DNA of 64,000 bases from Oceanobacter kriegii DSM 6294 (GCF_000422845.1 NZ_AUGV01000004.1:467382-531381), one strand, 5' to 3'. Numbered from the stretch's first letter, positions 18,734 through 28,385 are shown. Made by a program: numbers and translations. Notes: generated from the letters alone by a model not told the origin.

Positions 18734-19450
18734 ATGATTTACTTACGTAAAGCGGCCGAGCGCGGAAATGCCAATTTTGGTTGGCTCAACAGTTTCCACA
18801 GTTTTTCTTTTGGTCATTACTACGACCCAAGCCACATGGGCTGGGGCTTACTAAGGGTCATCAACGACGACACTGTCGACCCCGGCGCGGGCTTTGCGCC
18901 ACACGGCCACCGGGATATGGAAATTATTTCTTACGTGCTGGAAGGTGGCTTGCACCATAAAGACAGCCAGGGCCACGAGTCGGTTTTACGGGCTGGCGAA
19001 GTGCAGCGCATGAGCGCGGGTACAGGCATCCGGCATTCCGAGTACAACCACAGCAATGAAGACCCAGTGCATTTTTTGCAAATTTGGGTTGTCCCCAATC
19101 AGCAAGGGCTAACGCCCGGCTATGAGCAAAAAGCCATTGCGCAGCAGGGTAAGCTCACACCACTGGTGAGTCACGACCAACGTGGCGGATCACTGAAAAT
19201 CCATCAGGACATGGTAATGTCTCGGTTACAGCTACAGCCCGGCGAGGAAATCGCGCTGCCTGCCAGCAAGCGCAGTGGCTACTTACACGTCATCGAAGGT
19301 GCTCTGGATTGCCAACTGGAGAACCCTTCGCCGCTAGCGCTGTTACCCGGCGATGGCCTTGGCGTACAGGCTGAGCCGTCGTTGCAGCTGCAAGCCCGTG
19401 AGCCAACCACCGCGCTTTGGTTCGACTTGCCAGCAATCAGTAACACCTGA
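18734..19450 (+). CDS. Pirin family bicupin protein
   Basis: This 238-residue protein has the family start MIYLRKAAERGNANFGWLNS. The N-terminal cupin metal motif lies in GFAPHGHRDMEIISYVLEG, with a third histidine-rich part in GTGIRHSEYNHS, and the C-terminal cupin is shorter. Pirins are Fe-binding cytoplasmic proteins, some with quercetinase activity (YhaK, YhhW); the natural role is unclear. It is a likely single gene with an AT-rich promoter region upstream. Confidence 0.92.
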   Translation: MIYLRKAAERGNANFGWLNSFHSFSFGHYYDPSHMGWGLLRVINDDTVDPGAGFAPHGHRDMEIISYVLEGGLHHKDSQGHESVLRAGEVQRMSAGTGIRHSEYNHSNEDPVHFLQIWVVPNQQGLTPGYEQKAIAQQGKLTPLVSHDQRGGSLKIHQDMVMSRLQLQPGEEIALPASKRSGYLHVIEGALDCQLENPSPLALLPGDGLGVQAEPSLQLQAREPTTALWFDLPAISNT

Positions 19451-19528
19451 TGGCAATAATCGGGCACTATTATACAGTTTGAAAAACAAGAGCCCGATAG
19501 AGCTCCATCAGCAACCCAGGAGGCATCA

Positions 19529-19978
19529 GTGCTGTCACAGAAGGCCGACCGTTGGTTTCAGGCCAGTCTGACCATTCAGATGGTGTGGAACACCCTGCTA
19601 CTGGCGTGGTTTCTGCTGATGATCTTTATATTCGGTGCCGCTGCCAGCGACGTCAAAGATCACGTTGACCATGCCCAGATGGCATTGGCAGGGCTGTGTA
19701 TTGGCCTGCTGGCCAGTGTGATTTGGCCACGTAGCCTGTTGAAGCAACACAAGGCGGGCACGCTCGGGTTTGGTCAAACGCGCGTGAAAACTTCAACCGT
19801 GCCAGCCGACACTGACCCAACGCCCAAAGCGCGGAAGCCGTGGTCACTATGGCTTTGGTGGCTATTGAATATTTTCGTACCGCTGGGCTTTGCCTTCACC
19901 CTTTTCCAGATCTGGTGCCTGTGGGCATCAGCAAGACCCAAGGACAATAAAGCGCATGATTACACTTCATCATCTTAA
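19529..19978 (+). CDS. Small inner-membrane protein of unknown function
   Basis: The 149-residue protein has two N-terminal hydrophobic segments (MVWNTLLLAWFLLMIFIFGA and ALAGLCIGLLASVIWP), a charged linker, and a tryptophan-rich C-terminal segment (SLWLWWLLNIFVPLGFAFTLF). AGGAGG lies upstream of the start. I do not recognise the family. The end overlaps the GST gene by 23 bp, so the two are probably expressed together. Confidence 0.6.
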   Translation: MLSQKADRWFQASLTIQMVWNTLLLAWFLLMIFIFGAAASDVKDHVDHAQMALAGLCIGLLASVIWPRSLLKQHKAGTLGFGQTRVKTSTVPADTDPTPKARKPWSLWLWWLLNIFVPLGFAFTLFQIWCLWASARPKDNKAHDYTSSS

Positions 19979-20624
19979 TAATTCACGGTCCCAACGCATT
20001 CTCTGGCTACTGGAAGAGCTGGGCATCAACTATCAAATTGCGCTGTACGAGCGCGACAAGCAAACCCTGCTGGCGCCGCCCAGCCTGAAAGCCATTCACC
20101 CTTTGGGTAAGGCCCCGGTGGTGGTTGATGGCGAACAACCCGCATTGGCGGAGTCCGGACTGATCATCGAATACCTGAACGAAGTAAAAGGCGACAACCG
20201 CTTTATGCCTCAGGACGCCGAAGCCCGTTGGCAAGCCAAATACTGGCTGCACTATGCCGAAGGCAGCCTGATGCCCTATTTGTTGCTGACGCTGGTGTTC
20301 AACAAGATCAAAACCAGCCCGATGCCGTTTTTCGTCAAGCCGATCGCCAAAGGCATTGCCAACAAGGTGATGGCCAGTTTTGTACAACCCAACCTCGATA
20401 CCCACCTGGATTACATCGAGCGCCATTTGGGTAAAAACAGCTGGTTTGCCGGTGAGGAATTATCCATCGCCGATTTTCAGATGATCTTCCCGCTGGAAGC
20501 GGCGTTGAGCCGTGCCATCAGCGCCGAAAGCCACCCGAACATTGCCGCCTACGTTAAGAAAGTGCAGGCACGGGACGCCTACAAACGCGCATTGGAGCAA
20601 GGCGGCCCATACGATTACGCCTGA
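19956..20624 (+). CDS. Glutathione S-transferase family protein
   Basis: The protein is 222 residues from the ATG at 19956, which has AAGGA upstream. It shows the thioredoxin-like N-terminal domain (MITLHHLNNSRSQRILWLLE) with SRSQRI at the glutathione-activating position, a conserved PxGKAPVV turn (HPLGKAPVVVDG), ESGLIIEYL, and the helical C-terminal domain with SIADFQMIFPLEAA. The substrate is unknown. It resembles the bacterial branch related to yeast Gtt1. It overlaps the preceding membrane gene. Confidence 0.9.
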   Translation: MITLHHLNNSRSQRILWLLEELGINYQIALYERDKQTLLAPPSLKAIHPLGKAPVVVDGEQPALAESGLIIEYLNEVKGDNRFMPQDAEARWQAKYWLHYAEGSLMPYLLLTLVFNKIKTSPMPFFVKPIAKGIANKVMASFVQPNLDTHLDYIERHLGKNSWFAGEELSIADFQMIFPLEAALSRAISAESHPNIAAYVKKVQARDAYKRALEQGGPYDYA

Positions 20625-20677
20625 AGAACTTCCAGTCACACCAGAGAGGCTCAGGAGCGCTTCTCTGGTGGCTCTAT

Positions 20678-21631
20678 CTAATACGTATAGTTGTAAAGAT
20701 CTTCCAGCGGAATCCGCAGCGACTCATCTTGCTGGAAGTACTCCAGCAAATGCTCAACCGTTACCTTCACCCGTGGCGCAATCAATGAACGATGCGGGTA
20801 CTGAATGACCATTTCATACTTGCCGGGGTCATGAATACCCAACAGCACCACATTCAGCCTGCCCTCTTGCAGGTATTGATAAGCATGGTGCACGCCCACC
20901 TGAGCAATCCCCAGCCCGCTGGCCGCAACCTCAACCAAGGCTTCAGGAGCAGACAAAGTAACCACAGCGGTCTCAGGCTCGATCACGGTATGACTGCCAT
21001 CGGCGTTATTGAATGCCCATGGCAGCACCTTTCCGCCCAAAAAACGCCTTGCCAATAAGCGATGCTGTTTAAGATCCTCAGCTGATGTCGGAACGCCATT
21101 ACGGGCCAGATAATCGGGCGATGCGACCAGCGCCAGATTCAAGCGACATACGGGACGAGTGATCAGGCTGGAATCCAGAATTCGGCCGCCTCGTATGGCG
21201 ATGTCATAGCCGTCGTTGACCAGATCAATCACCCTGTCATCCAGGTCGGCTTCCACCGTCAGCTTGGGGTGTTTGGCCAACAAGGACGGCAGAGCTGGCA
21301 AGAGCTGATCCCTTCCAAAAGCCGCGCTGGTGGAAATCCGCACATGACCGCTGGCTTCCGCTTTTCGTAACACGATGCTATCAACGGCATTTTCAAGCGC
21401 TTCAATAGCGATCCTGGCTTGCGACAGAAAAGCCTGCCCTTCCTCCGTCAGGCTGATATTACGCGTCGTCCGGTTCATTAATCGAACACCGAGGGCAGCC
21501 TCCAGCCCGGATACATTCTTACTAACCGCTGCCGGGCTAATGCCCAGTTTTCTTGCTGCTCCCGAAAAACTCCCTTCATTGGCCGACTCCACAAACGACA
21601 GCGTTGCCCTGACATGCTGTGAAATATCCAT
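20678..21631 (-). CDS. LysR-type transcriptional regulator
   Basis: The regulator is 317 residues from the ATG at 21631; GGCGGAAA lies upstream, and the longer frame to 21658 is not needed. The N-terminal winged helix (SFSGAARKLGISPAAVSKNVSGLEAALG) is followed by a periplasmic-binding-protein-like effector domain. It resembles the AaeR/DsdC-type group with a single-domain LysR_substrate fold. It is divergent from the DUF1330 and flavodoxin-fold reductase genes, which are its likely targets. The inducer is unknown. Confidence 0.9.
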   Translation of the reverse strand: MDISQHVRATLSFVESANEGSFSGAARKLGISPAAVSKNVSGLEAALGVRLMNRTTRNISLTEEGQAFLSQARIAIEALENAVDSIVLRKAEASGHVRISTSAAFGRDQLLPALPSLLAKHPKLTVEADLDDRVIDLVNDGYDIAIRGGRILDSSLITRPVCRLNLALVASPDYLARNGVPTSAEDLKQHRLLARRFLGGKVLPWAFNNADGSHTVIEPETAVVTLSAPEALVEVAASGLGIAQVGVHHAYQYLQEGRLNVVLLGIHDPGKYEMVIQYPHRSLIAPRVKVTVEHLLEYFQQDESLRIPLEDLYNYTY

Positions 21632-21808
21632 CTTATTTCCGCCTCTCAAAACGACCAACTTAAAACCTCAGGTTACAAATAATTCAACCATGCATGCCAT
21701 TAAAGTTACAGATGAATAAACCCATACTGCACGCAATGGTTGTGAAGAGTCCCGTCCAAATTGGTGATTTCAACACAGCACCGCTTCATAAAAACCACCG
21801 AGGCCAAC

Positions 21809-22114
21809 ATGACCAAACAAGCACCGGCATTCTTTGTATTCGACACAAAAATCACAGATATGGACGCTCTTACGCCGTACCTGGAAAACGTAGAAGCGAC
21901 CTTTAAAGCCTTTGACGGTGAGCTGATCGTTCAGGGAGGGGAACTGGAAGTGTTCGAAGGCACACCCCCGCAAGGCATTGTTGTCATTCTGAAATTTGCC
22001 GATATGGCCACAGCCAAAGCCTGGTATGCATCAGACGCCTATCAGGCCATCGTCCACCACCGTCATGCGGGCTCACAGGCCAATGGCTGGCTGGTTGAAG
22101 GACTTGGCCTTTAA
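21809..22114 (+). CDS. DUF1330 domain-containing protein
   Basis: The protein is 101 residues from the ATG at 21809 with GAGG upstream. It has the ferredoxin-like dimeric alpha/beta barrel pattern: PAFFVFDTKITD opening, YLENVEATFKAFDGELIVQGG, VVILKFADMATAKAWYASDAY and the closing HRHAGSQANGWLVEG. Such small proteins often sit next to oxidoreductases, as here. The catalytic role is unknown. The gene is probably controlled by the divergent LysR gene. Confidence 0.85.
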   Translation: MTKQAPAFFVFDTKITDMDALTPYLENVEATFKAFDGELIVQGGELEVFEGTPPQGIVVILKFADMATAKAWYASDAYQAIVHHRHAGSQANGWLVEGLGL

Positions 22115-22118
22115 TACT

Positions 22119-22160
22119 CGCACCTCAATTTCAAGCATCTCAATTTCAAGCACCTGAATT
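22119..22160 (+). repeat. Short direct repeat between DUF1330 and reductase genes
   Basis: Three adjacent imperfect copies of a unit like CACCTCAATTTCAAG occur in the 70-bp spacer. They may be a slipped-strand product or part of a regulator site; no function can be assigned. Confidence 0.4.
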
Positions 22161-22184
22161 CTTAACAAACCCAGGACCACCCTA

Positions 22185-22709
22185 ATGAAAACACTGGTTA
22201 TCGTTTCTCATCCTTACCCGGATCATTCAACAGCGATCAAATCGTTGGAAAATACTGCCAAAACGCTTCCGGATATCACGGTCAGAAACCTCGAATCACT
22301 GTATGGCAACGACATCAACAAGCTGAACGTTACCGCCGAGCAAGCAGCCTGCGAAGGCATGGATCGCATCGTATTCATGTTCCCCATCCACTGGTTCAAC
22401 CTGACTCCAATGCTGAAGGCCTACCTGAATGAAGTCTGGACCTATGGCTGGGCATTCGGGCCTGAGGGCAACGCTCTGAAAAACAAGGAGCTGCTGTTGG
22501 TAACCACCGCTGGTGCGACAGAGCACACCTACTCGCAGGCAGGGCTGATTCAAAGCACTATCGAGGAAGTACTCACTCCGATGAAAGCCAGCGCGCTTTA
22601 TGTCGGCATGACATACCTTCAACCACTCGCTTTCTTTGAAGCCAGAGACGCCGCTAAAGAAGCACTCTCCGGCTTTAGCGCCAAGCTCGTTGAACGGCTT
22701 GCAAAGTAA
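22185..22709 (+). CDS. Flavodoxin-fold NAD(P)H quinone oxidoreductase (KefF/YwrO/MdaB-like)
   Basis: The 174-residue protein has a Flavodoxin_2 domain: VIVSHPYPDHSTAIKSL at the flavin phosphate loop, FMFPIHWFNLTPMLKAYLNEVWTYGWAF in the middle, and TTAGATEHTYSQAG before the C-terminal helix. It would reduce quinones or other electrophiles with NAD(P)H in the cytoplasm. It follows the DUF1330 gene with a repeat-containing spacer and is probably under control of the divergent LysR gene. Confidence 0.88.
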   Translation: MKTLVIVSHPYPDHSTAIKSLENTAKTLPDITVRNLESLYGNDINKLNVTAEQAACEGMDRIVFMFPIHWFNLTPMLKAYLNEVWTYGWAFGPEGNALKNKELLLVTTAGATEHTYSQAGLIQSTIEEVLTPMKASALYVGMTYLQPLAFFEARDAAKEALSGFSAKLVERLAK

Positions 22710-23093
22710 CCGGCACAGACATCTGCCAGAACTCGCCCGGATTAATGAACGCCATTCATTAACTTGAGCAATTCAGAACGATTCTGCCAGCCGTCAGGCT
22801 TTGCCAGAATGGTCATGATGTTTCCGCTTTGGCGCTGTAGTTCTCATTTCTGCAGCGCGTTTTTTAATTTCTTACAAAACTGACTGATTCTGAAAAACAC
22901 CGATTTGGCAACCGTCGAACAGTGCCCATCGGCGGAACAGTGGGTTGGCGCTTTTGCAATCGTAAACGAGCCATCATTAAGAGGCTGGCCGTGAAGCCAG
23001 CGACAACACCAGGTTGTACTCAGAAGACGACCGGTTACACAACAACAGCCCTCCCCGGGCGAACACTCCACTCAACGCAACCGGAGATTCCCA
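22710..23093. other. Intergenic region upstream of the IorAB-like operon
   Basis: 384 bp without a supported gene. It should contain the promoter of the molybdenum hydroxylase operon. No copy of the TGTACACACC word found elsewhere in the cluster was seen here. Confidence 0.4.
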
Positions 23094-23603
23094 ATGATTT
23101 CAGTGACGGTCAATGGTGTGACCCACCAACTGGACATTCCCGAAGACACGCCCATTTTGTGGGCCCTACGAGATCACATGCAGATGCATGGCACCCGCTT
23201 TGGCTGCGGCATGGCCATGTGTGGCGCTTGTACGGTGCATTTGGATGGCAATCCGATTCGCTCCTGCTCTACTCCGATTGCGTTCGCCAATGGCAAGAAC
23301 ATCACCACCATTGAAGCGATGGCGCAGGACTCGGTTGGTCAGAAAGTCCAGCAAGCCTGGATGGACGAAGCCGTGGCCCAGTGTGGCTACTGCCAGAGCG
23401 GTCAGATCATGAGCGCCGTGGCGCTGCTGAAGTCCAACCCGAACCCCACCGACGAACAAATCGACAATGCCATGGCAGGCAACATTTGCCGTTGCGGTAC
23501 TTACAACCGTATTCGCAAGGCCATCCATAGCGCCGCCGACAACCCGCAACTCGCCAAGGCCAACGCTGTTGATGAATCCCTGTTTGTGGAGGTGAAAGCA
23601 TGA
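23094..23603 (+). CDS. Molybdenum hydroxylase, [2Fe-2S] subunit (isoquinoline 1-oxidoreductase alpha-like)
   Basis: The 169-residue protein has two iron-sulfur clusters. The plant-ferredoxin-type cluster uses C38, C43, C46 and C58 and the helical cluster uses C97, C100, C132 and C134, all present. It would pass electrons from the molybdenum site of the following subunit. The gene overlaps the large-subunit gene by 4 bp (ATGA) and has GGAG before its ATG. The substrate is a nitrogen heterocycle or aldehyde; placement next to nicotinate genes suggests the former, but this is inferred. Confidence 0.9.
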   Translation: MISVTVNGVTHQLDIPEDTPILWALRDHMQMHGTRFGCGMAMCGACTVHLDGNPIRSCSTPIAFANGKNITTIEAMAQDSVGQKVQQAWMDEAVAQCGYCQSGQIMSAVALLKSNPNPTDEQIDNAMAGNICRCGTYNRIRKAIHSAADNPQLAKANAVDESLFVEVKA

Positions 23604-25978
23604 GCACGACCAAAACACTGAACGCAGCAACGGCGACCGAGAATCAGACCGTGCAAATTGCCAACGTCAGCCGCCGCAAATTTCTCGGTGGTATGGGCAT
23701 GGCCACCGGCCTGGTGCTGGCCGCTCGTTGGGACATGGCTTTCGCTGAAGATGCCAAATACGGCCGCGACGCCATGCCAAACGGCTGGACCGACAACCCT
23801 AATGTGTTCGTCAGCATTGCCACCGACGGCAGCGTAACCATTGTTAACCACCGCGCCGAAATGGGTCAGGGCATTCGCACCAGCCTGGTGATGGTGGTTG
23901 CCGACGAAATGGGTGCCGATTGGAACAAGGTAGTGGTTGAACAAGCCAACGCCAACGAACCCAAATACGGCAACCAGAACACCGACGGCTCCCGCTCCAT
24001 GCGCCACTTTTTCGAGCCCATGCGCCGTGTTGGCGCCGCTGCCCGACACATGCTGGAGCAGGCTGCCGCGCAGGTTTGGAACGTGCCGGTCAGTGATGTC
24101 ACCACCACCATTCATCAAGTGGTGCACCGCCCGACCAACCGTACCCTGAGTTTTGCCGAGCTGGCGGAACTGGCCGCTGAAATGAAAGTGCCGGTTGCCG
24201 CCTCGTTGCAACTGAAACAACCGTCGGAATGGCGCTACATCAGCAAGAATCCGGGTGCTTATCCGGAAGGCACCACCGAAAAAACCGGCCAACCGATGGC
24301 CATTGATGGCCGCGATATCGTCACAGGTAAAGCCGTATTTGGTGCCGACGTGGCACTCGACGGCATGCTGGTTGCCAAAATTGTACGCCCACCCGTGTAT
24401 TGCGCTGGCGTTAAATCTTTCGATGCCACAGAAGCCAAAAAAGTCACTGGCGTGGTCGATGTGATTGAACTGCCCTCCGTGCAAATGCCATCGGCGTTCA
24501 CGCCGCTGGGCGGTATTGCCGTGGTGGCCGAAAACACCTGGGCTGCCATCAAGGCCAGCCGCGCTCTGAAGATTGAGTGGGATAACGCCAAAGCCGGTGA
24601 TAACGCCAACTACGATTCCGTGGCTTACCGCCAGCAGCTCGAGGCAGCGGTTCAGCAGCCGGGCAAAGTGGTGCGTAGCGAAGGTGACTTCGAACAGGTG
24701 TTGCACAGCGATAGCGCCAACAAGACCGTTGAAGCCAGCTACTACATGCCGCACCTGTCACAATCCCCAATGGAACCCATGGTGGCGATTGCGCAGGTAA
24801 AAAATGGCAAGGCAGAAATCTGGGCATCAGTTCAGAACCCGCAATTGGCTAAAGACGGCGTTGCTGGCCAGCTTGGCCTGAAGCCCGAAGACGTTACCGT
24901 TCATTGCACCCTGCTGGGTGGCGGCTTTGGCCGTAAATCCAAGCCCGACTACATTTTTGAAGCCGCCGCTCTGTCAGCCAAACTGAACGGTCGTCCGGTG
25001 CGTGTTCAATGGACTCGTGAAGACGACATTCAGCAAGGTTACTACCACACCGTGTCGCTGGATCGCCTGGAAGGCGTGCTGGACAGCAATGGCAAATCCA
25101 TTGGCTGGCGTCACCGTTCGGCATCGCCTTCCATTACCTCGCTGTTTGGCCCGGACAGCGGCCACACCGCCGTGTTTGAAAACGGCATGGGGTTCAATAC
25201 TGTGCCGTTTGATATTCCGGCCATTCAACTGGAAAACCCGGCAGCTCCGGCCCACGTGCGCATCGGTTGGTACCGGGCGGTGTATAACCTGCCCCATGCG
25301 TTTGCCATCCAGAGCTTTGCAGCTGAACTGGCACACGAAGCCGGTGTTGACCACAAACAGTACCTGCTGGATCTGATTGGCCCTGCCCGCAAGATCAACC
25401 CGACCAGCATCGGCGAACATTGGAACTACGGCGAAAATCCGGCCGAGTACGTACTGGATACCGGTCGCCTGCGCGACGTGATCGAAATGGCCACCAGCAA
25501 AGCCGGTTGGGGCAAGACCATGCCGAAAAACCGGGGTTTGGGTTTGGCCGTTCACAACAGCTTTGTGTCTTACGTGGCAGTGGTGTTCGATGCCGAAGTG
25601 ACCGACGCCGGTGAGCTGATTATTCACCGTGCCGACATTGCGGTGGACTGCGGCCCGCAGGTGAATCCGGACCGTATTCGCTCGCAAATGGAAGGTGCCT
25701 GTGTCATGGGAATCAGCAACGCGCTGGTGAGTGAAATTACCGCCAAAAACGGTGCCATTCAGCAGTCGAACTTCCACAACTATCAGGTGGCTCGCATCGT
25801 GCACGCTCCAAAGGAGATTCATGTTCATGCCGTCAATAACCGCATGGATGTGCCAATGGGCGGCATTGGTGAACCCGGCGTACCGCCGGTTGCACCGGCT
25901 CTGTGCAATGCCATTTTTGCCGCCAGCGGCAAACGCATTCGTACCTTGCCGATTGCCAACCAGCTGAAAACCTCCTGA
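23600..25978 (+). CDS. Molybdenum hydroxylase, Mo-binding subunit with Tat signal (IorB-like)
   Basis: The 792-residue protein has the layout of isoquinoline 1-oxidoreductase beta subunits and periplasmic aldehyde dehydrogenases. A twin-arginine signal (SRRKFLG at residues 24-30, hydrophobic core to about 48) sends it folded to the periplasm. The molybdopterin-cytosine-dinucleotide domain includes [20 protein letters not shown] and [20 protein letters not shown], and near the end comes [19 protein letters not shown] with the conserved glutamate of this superfamily. No cytochrome domain is attached, unlike NicB. A single [2Fe-2S] subunit is encoded just upstream, and XdhC and MobA-like maturation genes follow. 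Confidence 0.9.
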   Translation: MSTTKTLNAATATENQTVQIANVSRRKFLGGMGMATGLVLAARWDMAFAEDAKYGRDAMPNGWTDNPNVFVSIATDGSVTIVNHRAEMGQGIRTSLVMVVADEMGADWNKVVVEQANANEPKYGNQNTDGSRSMRHFFEPMRRVGAAARHMLEQAAAQVWNVPVSDVTTTIHQVVHRPTNRTLSFAELAELAAEMKVPVAASLQLKQPSEWRYISKNPGAYPEGTTEKTGQPMAIDGRDIVTGKAVFGADVALDGMLVAKIVRPPVYCAGVKSFDATEAKKVTGVVDVIELPSVQMPSAFTPLGGIAVVAENTWAAIKASRALKIEWDNAKAGDNANYDSVAYRQQLEAAVQQPGKVVRSEGDFEQVLHSDSANKTVEASYYMPHLSQSPMEPMVAIAQVKNGKAEIWASVQNPQLAKDGVAGQLGLKPEDVTVHCTLLGGGFGRKSKPDYIFEAAALSAKLNGRPVRVQWTREDDIQQGYYHTVSLDRLEGVLDSNGKSIGWRHRSASPSITSLFGPDSGHTAVFENGMGFNTVPFDIPAIQLENPAAPAHVRIGWYRAVYNLPHAFAIQSFAAELAHEAGVDHKQYLLDLIGPARKINPTSIGEHWNYGENPAEYVLDTGRLRDVIEMATSKAGWGKTMPKNRGLGLAVHNSFVSYVAVVFDAEVTDAGELIIHRADIAVDCGPQVNPDRIRSQMEGACVMGISNALVSEITAKNGAIQQSNFHNYQVARIVHAPKEIHVHAVNNRMDVPMGGIGEPGVPPVAPALCNAIFAASGKRIRTLPIANQLKTS

Positions 25979-26008
25979 CGCTAACACCTGATAGGTGGAG
26001 ACCTCTTG

Positions 26009-26995
26009 ATGCAGCACCTTGATGTGCAGGTAATCAAACAGGCATTGGAATGGAGCCAGACGGGTCACACCGTCTGGCTTTGTACCGTGCTGTCGACTTT
26101 TGGTTCGTCTCCCCGCGAACCCGGCTCCATGATGGTTGCTCGCAGTAACGCCCAGCATGTCGGCTCGCTGTCGGGTGGCTGTGTGGAAGACGACTTTCTG
26201 GAACAACTGCAAAACGGTGCCTGGCAACAGCCCGTGCAAACCGTACGCTATGGCGACCCGGCGGACGACCATTCCGGGCGGCCACAAATCCGCCTGCCGT
26301 GTGGCGGTATTCTGGATGTACTGGTGGAAAAGCTGCCAGCGTCAGCGGCCAGTCAGCACTTGCTAACCCAACTGTTGAACGTACTGGAAGGCCAGCAACA
26401 AGCGTTGCGCCAGGTGGACCTCAGCAGTGGCGAGTCGGAACTGTCTCCCCTGAACGACCAGGGCGGCGACCGCATTGAACTGTGTGGCAACAAGGCGCTG
26501 ATTCGAATTGGCCCTGCCAGCCGTTTGATTATTTGTGGCCTGTCGACGGTGGCCAAGGCCTGCGCCGATTTCGCCGTTACCCTCGGCTACGAAGTGATTG
26601 TGTGCGAGCCACGAGAAGAAGTGCTGGCCGACTTCGACCTTACGGGTGTTCGACTGGAGCGCAAGTTGCCCTCTTCGTTCATCAAAAAAGCTGGCAACTG
26701 CCACGCCCAAACGGCGGTTGTGGCCATGACTCACGACCCTCGCATTGACGATCTGGCCATGATTGAAGCGGTAAAAACCGATGCGTTTTACATTGGCGTT
26801 ATGGGGTCGCGCAAAACCTCTGATGCCCGCGCCAGTCGCCTGATGCGCGTTGGTGGTCTGACCGCCGAACAAGTCGAGCGCATTCATATGCCCATCGGCC
26901 TGGCCTTGGGCAGCAAAACCCCCGCAGAAATTGCTCTGGCCGCGATGGCCGATATTCTGCGAGTGCAACGCGGTCGCGCCCGTGGCGATCTTTAA
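26009..26995 (+). CDS. XdhC/CoxI family molybdenum cofactor maturation protein
   Basis: The protein is 328 residues from the ATG at 26009 with GGAG upstream. It has the XdhC_CoxI N-terminal domain (STFGSSPREPGSMMVARSN, GSLSGGCVEDDFL) and a Rossmann C-terminal domain (LIICGLSTVAKACADFA, YIGVMGSRKTSDARASRL). XdhC binds the cofactor, promotes its sulfuration and delivers it to the hydroxylase. The gene lies 30 bp downstream of the Mo subunit and probably serves it, and possibly NicAB as well. Confidence 0.9.
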   Translation: MQHLDVQVIKQALEWSQTGHTVWLCTVLSTFGSSPREPGSMMVARSNAQHVGSLSGGCVEDDFLEQLQNGAWQQPVQTVRYGDPADDHSGRPQIRLPCGGILDVLVEKLPASAASQHLLTQLLNVLEGQQQALRQVDLSSGESELSPLNDQGGDRIELCGNKALIRIGPASRLIICGLSTVAKACADFAVTLGYEVIVCEPREEVLADFDLTGVRLERKLPSSFIKKAGNCHAQTAVVAMTHDPRIDDLAMIEAVKTDAFYIGVMGSRKTSDARASRLMRVGGLTAEQVERIHMPIGLALGSKTPAEIALAAMADILRVQRGRARGDL

Positions 26996-27009
26996 AGAAC
27001 CATGAATCC

Positions 27010-27645
27010 ATGATTTTTGAACAGAAAAAACATCAGGTACTGGGGCTGATTATGGCGGCCGGTTTTTCCAACCGGTTCGGCCCTGACGACAAGCGCAAAG
27101 CCACATGGCAAAACACCACACTGCTGGGTGCTACCATCGAAAACACCCGCCAATGGCTGCCAAATATTGCCGTGGTGATTCGCCCGGATGACATCGCCTA
27201 CGATCTTGGCATTCCTCGCGGCACGCCGATTATTCGAGCAAGCAATGCCAGCAATGGCATGGGCTCTAGTATTTCTGATGCGATGGCGGTGTTACTGGAA
27301 GGTGGCGCGGCAAACGGCGCGCTGCTGAAATCGTCCAGCCTACCGATTCACACAATCGCCCTGCTGCTGGGTGATATGCCCGGTATTACCGAGAGTACCT
27401 TCAAACGGCTGGTCGAACGCTCGGGCAGTAATCGTATTGTGCGGCCGGTTCACGAGGGCCAGAATGGCCACCCGGTGCTGTTTGGCAAGGCCTACTGGCC
27501 GGAATTGGCGGCGCTGACAGGCGACAGTGGTGGCAAACAAATTGTGAAACGCCAACAGGCGCAAGTGGATAACCTGGCGGTCGACGACCCCGGCGTTCTG
27601 CTGGACGTCGATCAACCGCAGGATCTGATTGATCAGCCTGTTTGA
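27010..27645 (+). CDS. mocA: MobA-like NTP transferase (molybdopterin cytidylyltransferase type)
   Basis: The 211-residue nucleotidyltransferase has the nucleotide loop MAAGFSNRFGPDDKRKATW, the metal-binding LLLGDMPGITESTF, and GQNGHPVLFGKAYWPEL. This fits MocA, which converts molybdopterin to its cytosine dinucleotide form used by xanthine-oxidase-family hydroxylases. The symbol is given on family and context. It follows XdhC by 14 bp and ends one base from the converging nicF stop. Confidence 0.82.
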   Translation: MIFEQKKHQVLGLIMAAGFSNRFGPDDKRKATWQNTTLLGATIENTRQWLPNIAVVIRPDDIAYDLGIPRGTPIIRASNASNGMGSSISDAMAVLLEGGAANGALLKSSSLPIHTIALLLGDMPGITESTFKRLVERSGSNRIVRPVHEGQNGHPVLFGKAYWPELAALTGDSGGKQIVKRQQAQVDNLAVDDPGVLLDVDQPQDLIDQPV

Positions 27646-27646
27646 C

Positions 27647-28318
27647 CTATTTAAACAGCGCCTTAATGATCTCGCCGGATGGCATCACATCGCCGTACTT
27701 GCTGTTGATATCAAACAGGTTGGCGTCGTGTGGTGCCTGATGGCGGTCGCCACAGCAATCCCCCGCAACAATGGTTCGGAAGCCGTGCTGTAAGGCGTCC
27801 AACGCCGTTGCCCGCACGCAACCACTGGTTGAACAGCCCACCAGCACCACCGTATCCACGCCACGGGCAGTTAATGTCGCCGCCAGACTGGTGCCAAAAA
27901 ACGAGCTGGCATATTGCTTCACCACCACCACTTCAGAATCCAGCGGCGTTACTTGCGGGCAGAATTCCGCATACGGATTGCCTTCCACCATGGCTTTCAT
28001 CACCGGCGCTTTTTGCAGCCAGATGCCGCCATCGGCAAAGCCCGGGTGATACAGAATGCGGGTATGAATCACGTCCATGCCATTGGCACGGGCCTGCTCT
28101 AACAGGGGTACGGTATTGGCCACGGCGGTTTTCACCATCGGCGCATACAAGGGTGACCCTTCGGTCACGTAGCCTTGCAGAAAGTCGATCAGCACCAGTG
28201 CAGCCTTGTTGCCAAACCCTACTTTGCCGTCCCAAACACCCGCGTAGTTGTTACCCAGATCGTCCTGAGTCAAATCATCTTTAGTCAGATCGTCTTGAGC
28301 CAAATCGTCTTTAGGCAT
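27647..28318 (-). CDS. nicF: Maleamate amidohydrolase
   Basis: The protein is about 223 residues from the ATG at 28318, which follows GGAGGGG. It has an isochorismatase-like fold with catalytic Asp45 (VLIDFLQGY), Lys134 (VVKQYASSFFGT) and Cys167 (GCSTSGCVRATA), so the triad is intact. It hydrolyses maleamate to maleate and ammonia in the nicotinate pathway. The first 20 residues are an unusual acidic repeat, DDLAQDDLTKDDLTQDDL, from a 30-bp DNA repeat. It is last in the nicCDEF direction and a terminator-like hairpin separates it from nicE. Confidence 0.92.
   Translation of the reverse strand: MPKDDLAQDDLTKDDLTQDDLGNNYAGVWDGKVGFGNKAALVLIDFLQGYVTEGSPLYAPMVKTAVANTVPLLEQARANGMDVIHTRILYHPGFADGGIWLQKAPVMKAMVEGNPYAEFCPQVTPLDSEVVVVKQYASSFFGTSLAATLTARGVDTVVLVGCSTSGCVRATALDALQHGFRTIVAGDCCGDRHQAPHDANLFDINSKYGDVMPSGEIIKALFK
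28254..28314 (-). repeat. Tandem repeat at the nicF 5' end
   Basis: The unit of about 30 bp encodes DDLTQDDLTK-like sequence and is repeated about twice (four copies of DDL plus two residues). It adds an acidic N-terminal extension of roughly 16 residues to NicF. Confidence 0.6.
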
Positions 28319-28385
28319 AGCCCAGCCCCTCCACAAGAAAACAGACAACGGCAGCGCAACCGCAGGCCAACGCTACCGAATAAGA

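Noticed and set aside
23501..24754. 417-codon open frame antisense to the IorB-like gene
   Set aside because: The plus-strand gene has clear motifs and a Tat signal; the antisense product is low-information and histidine-rich.
24974..26287. 437-codon open frame antisense to the IorB-like and XdhC genes
   Set aside because: It spans two well supported genes, has no family motif, and lacks a ribosome binding site.
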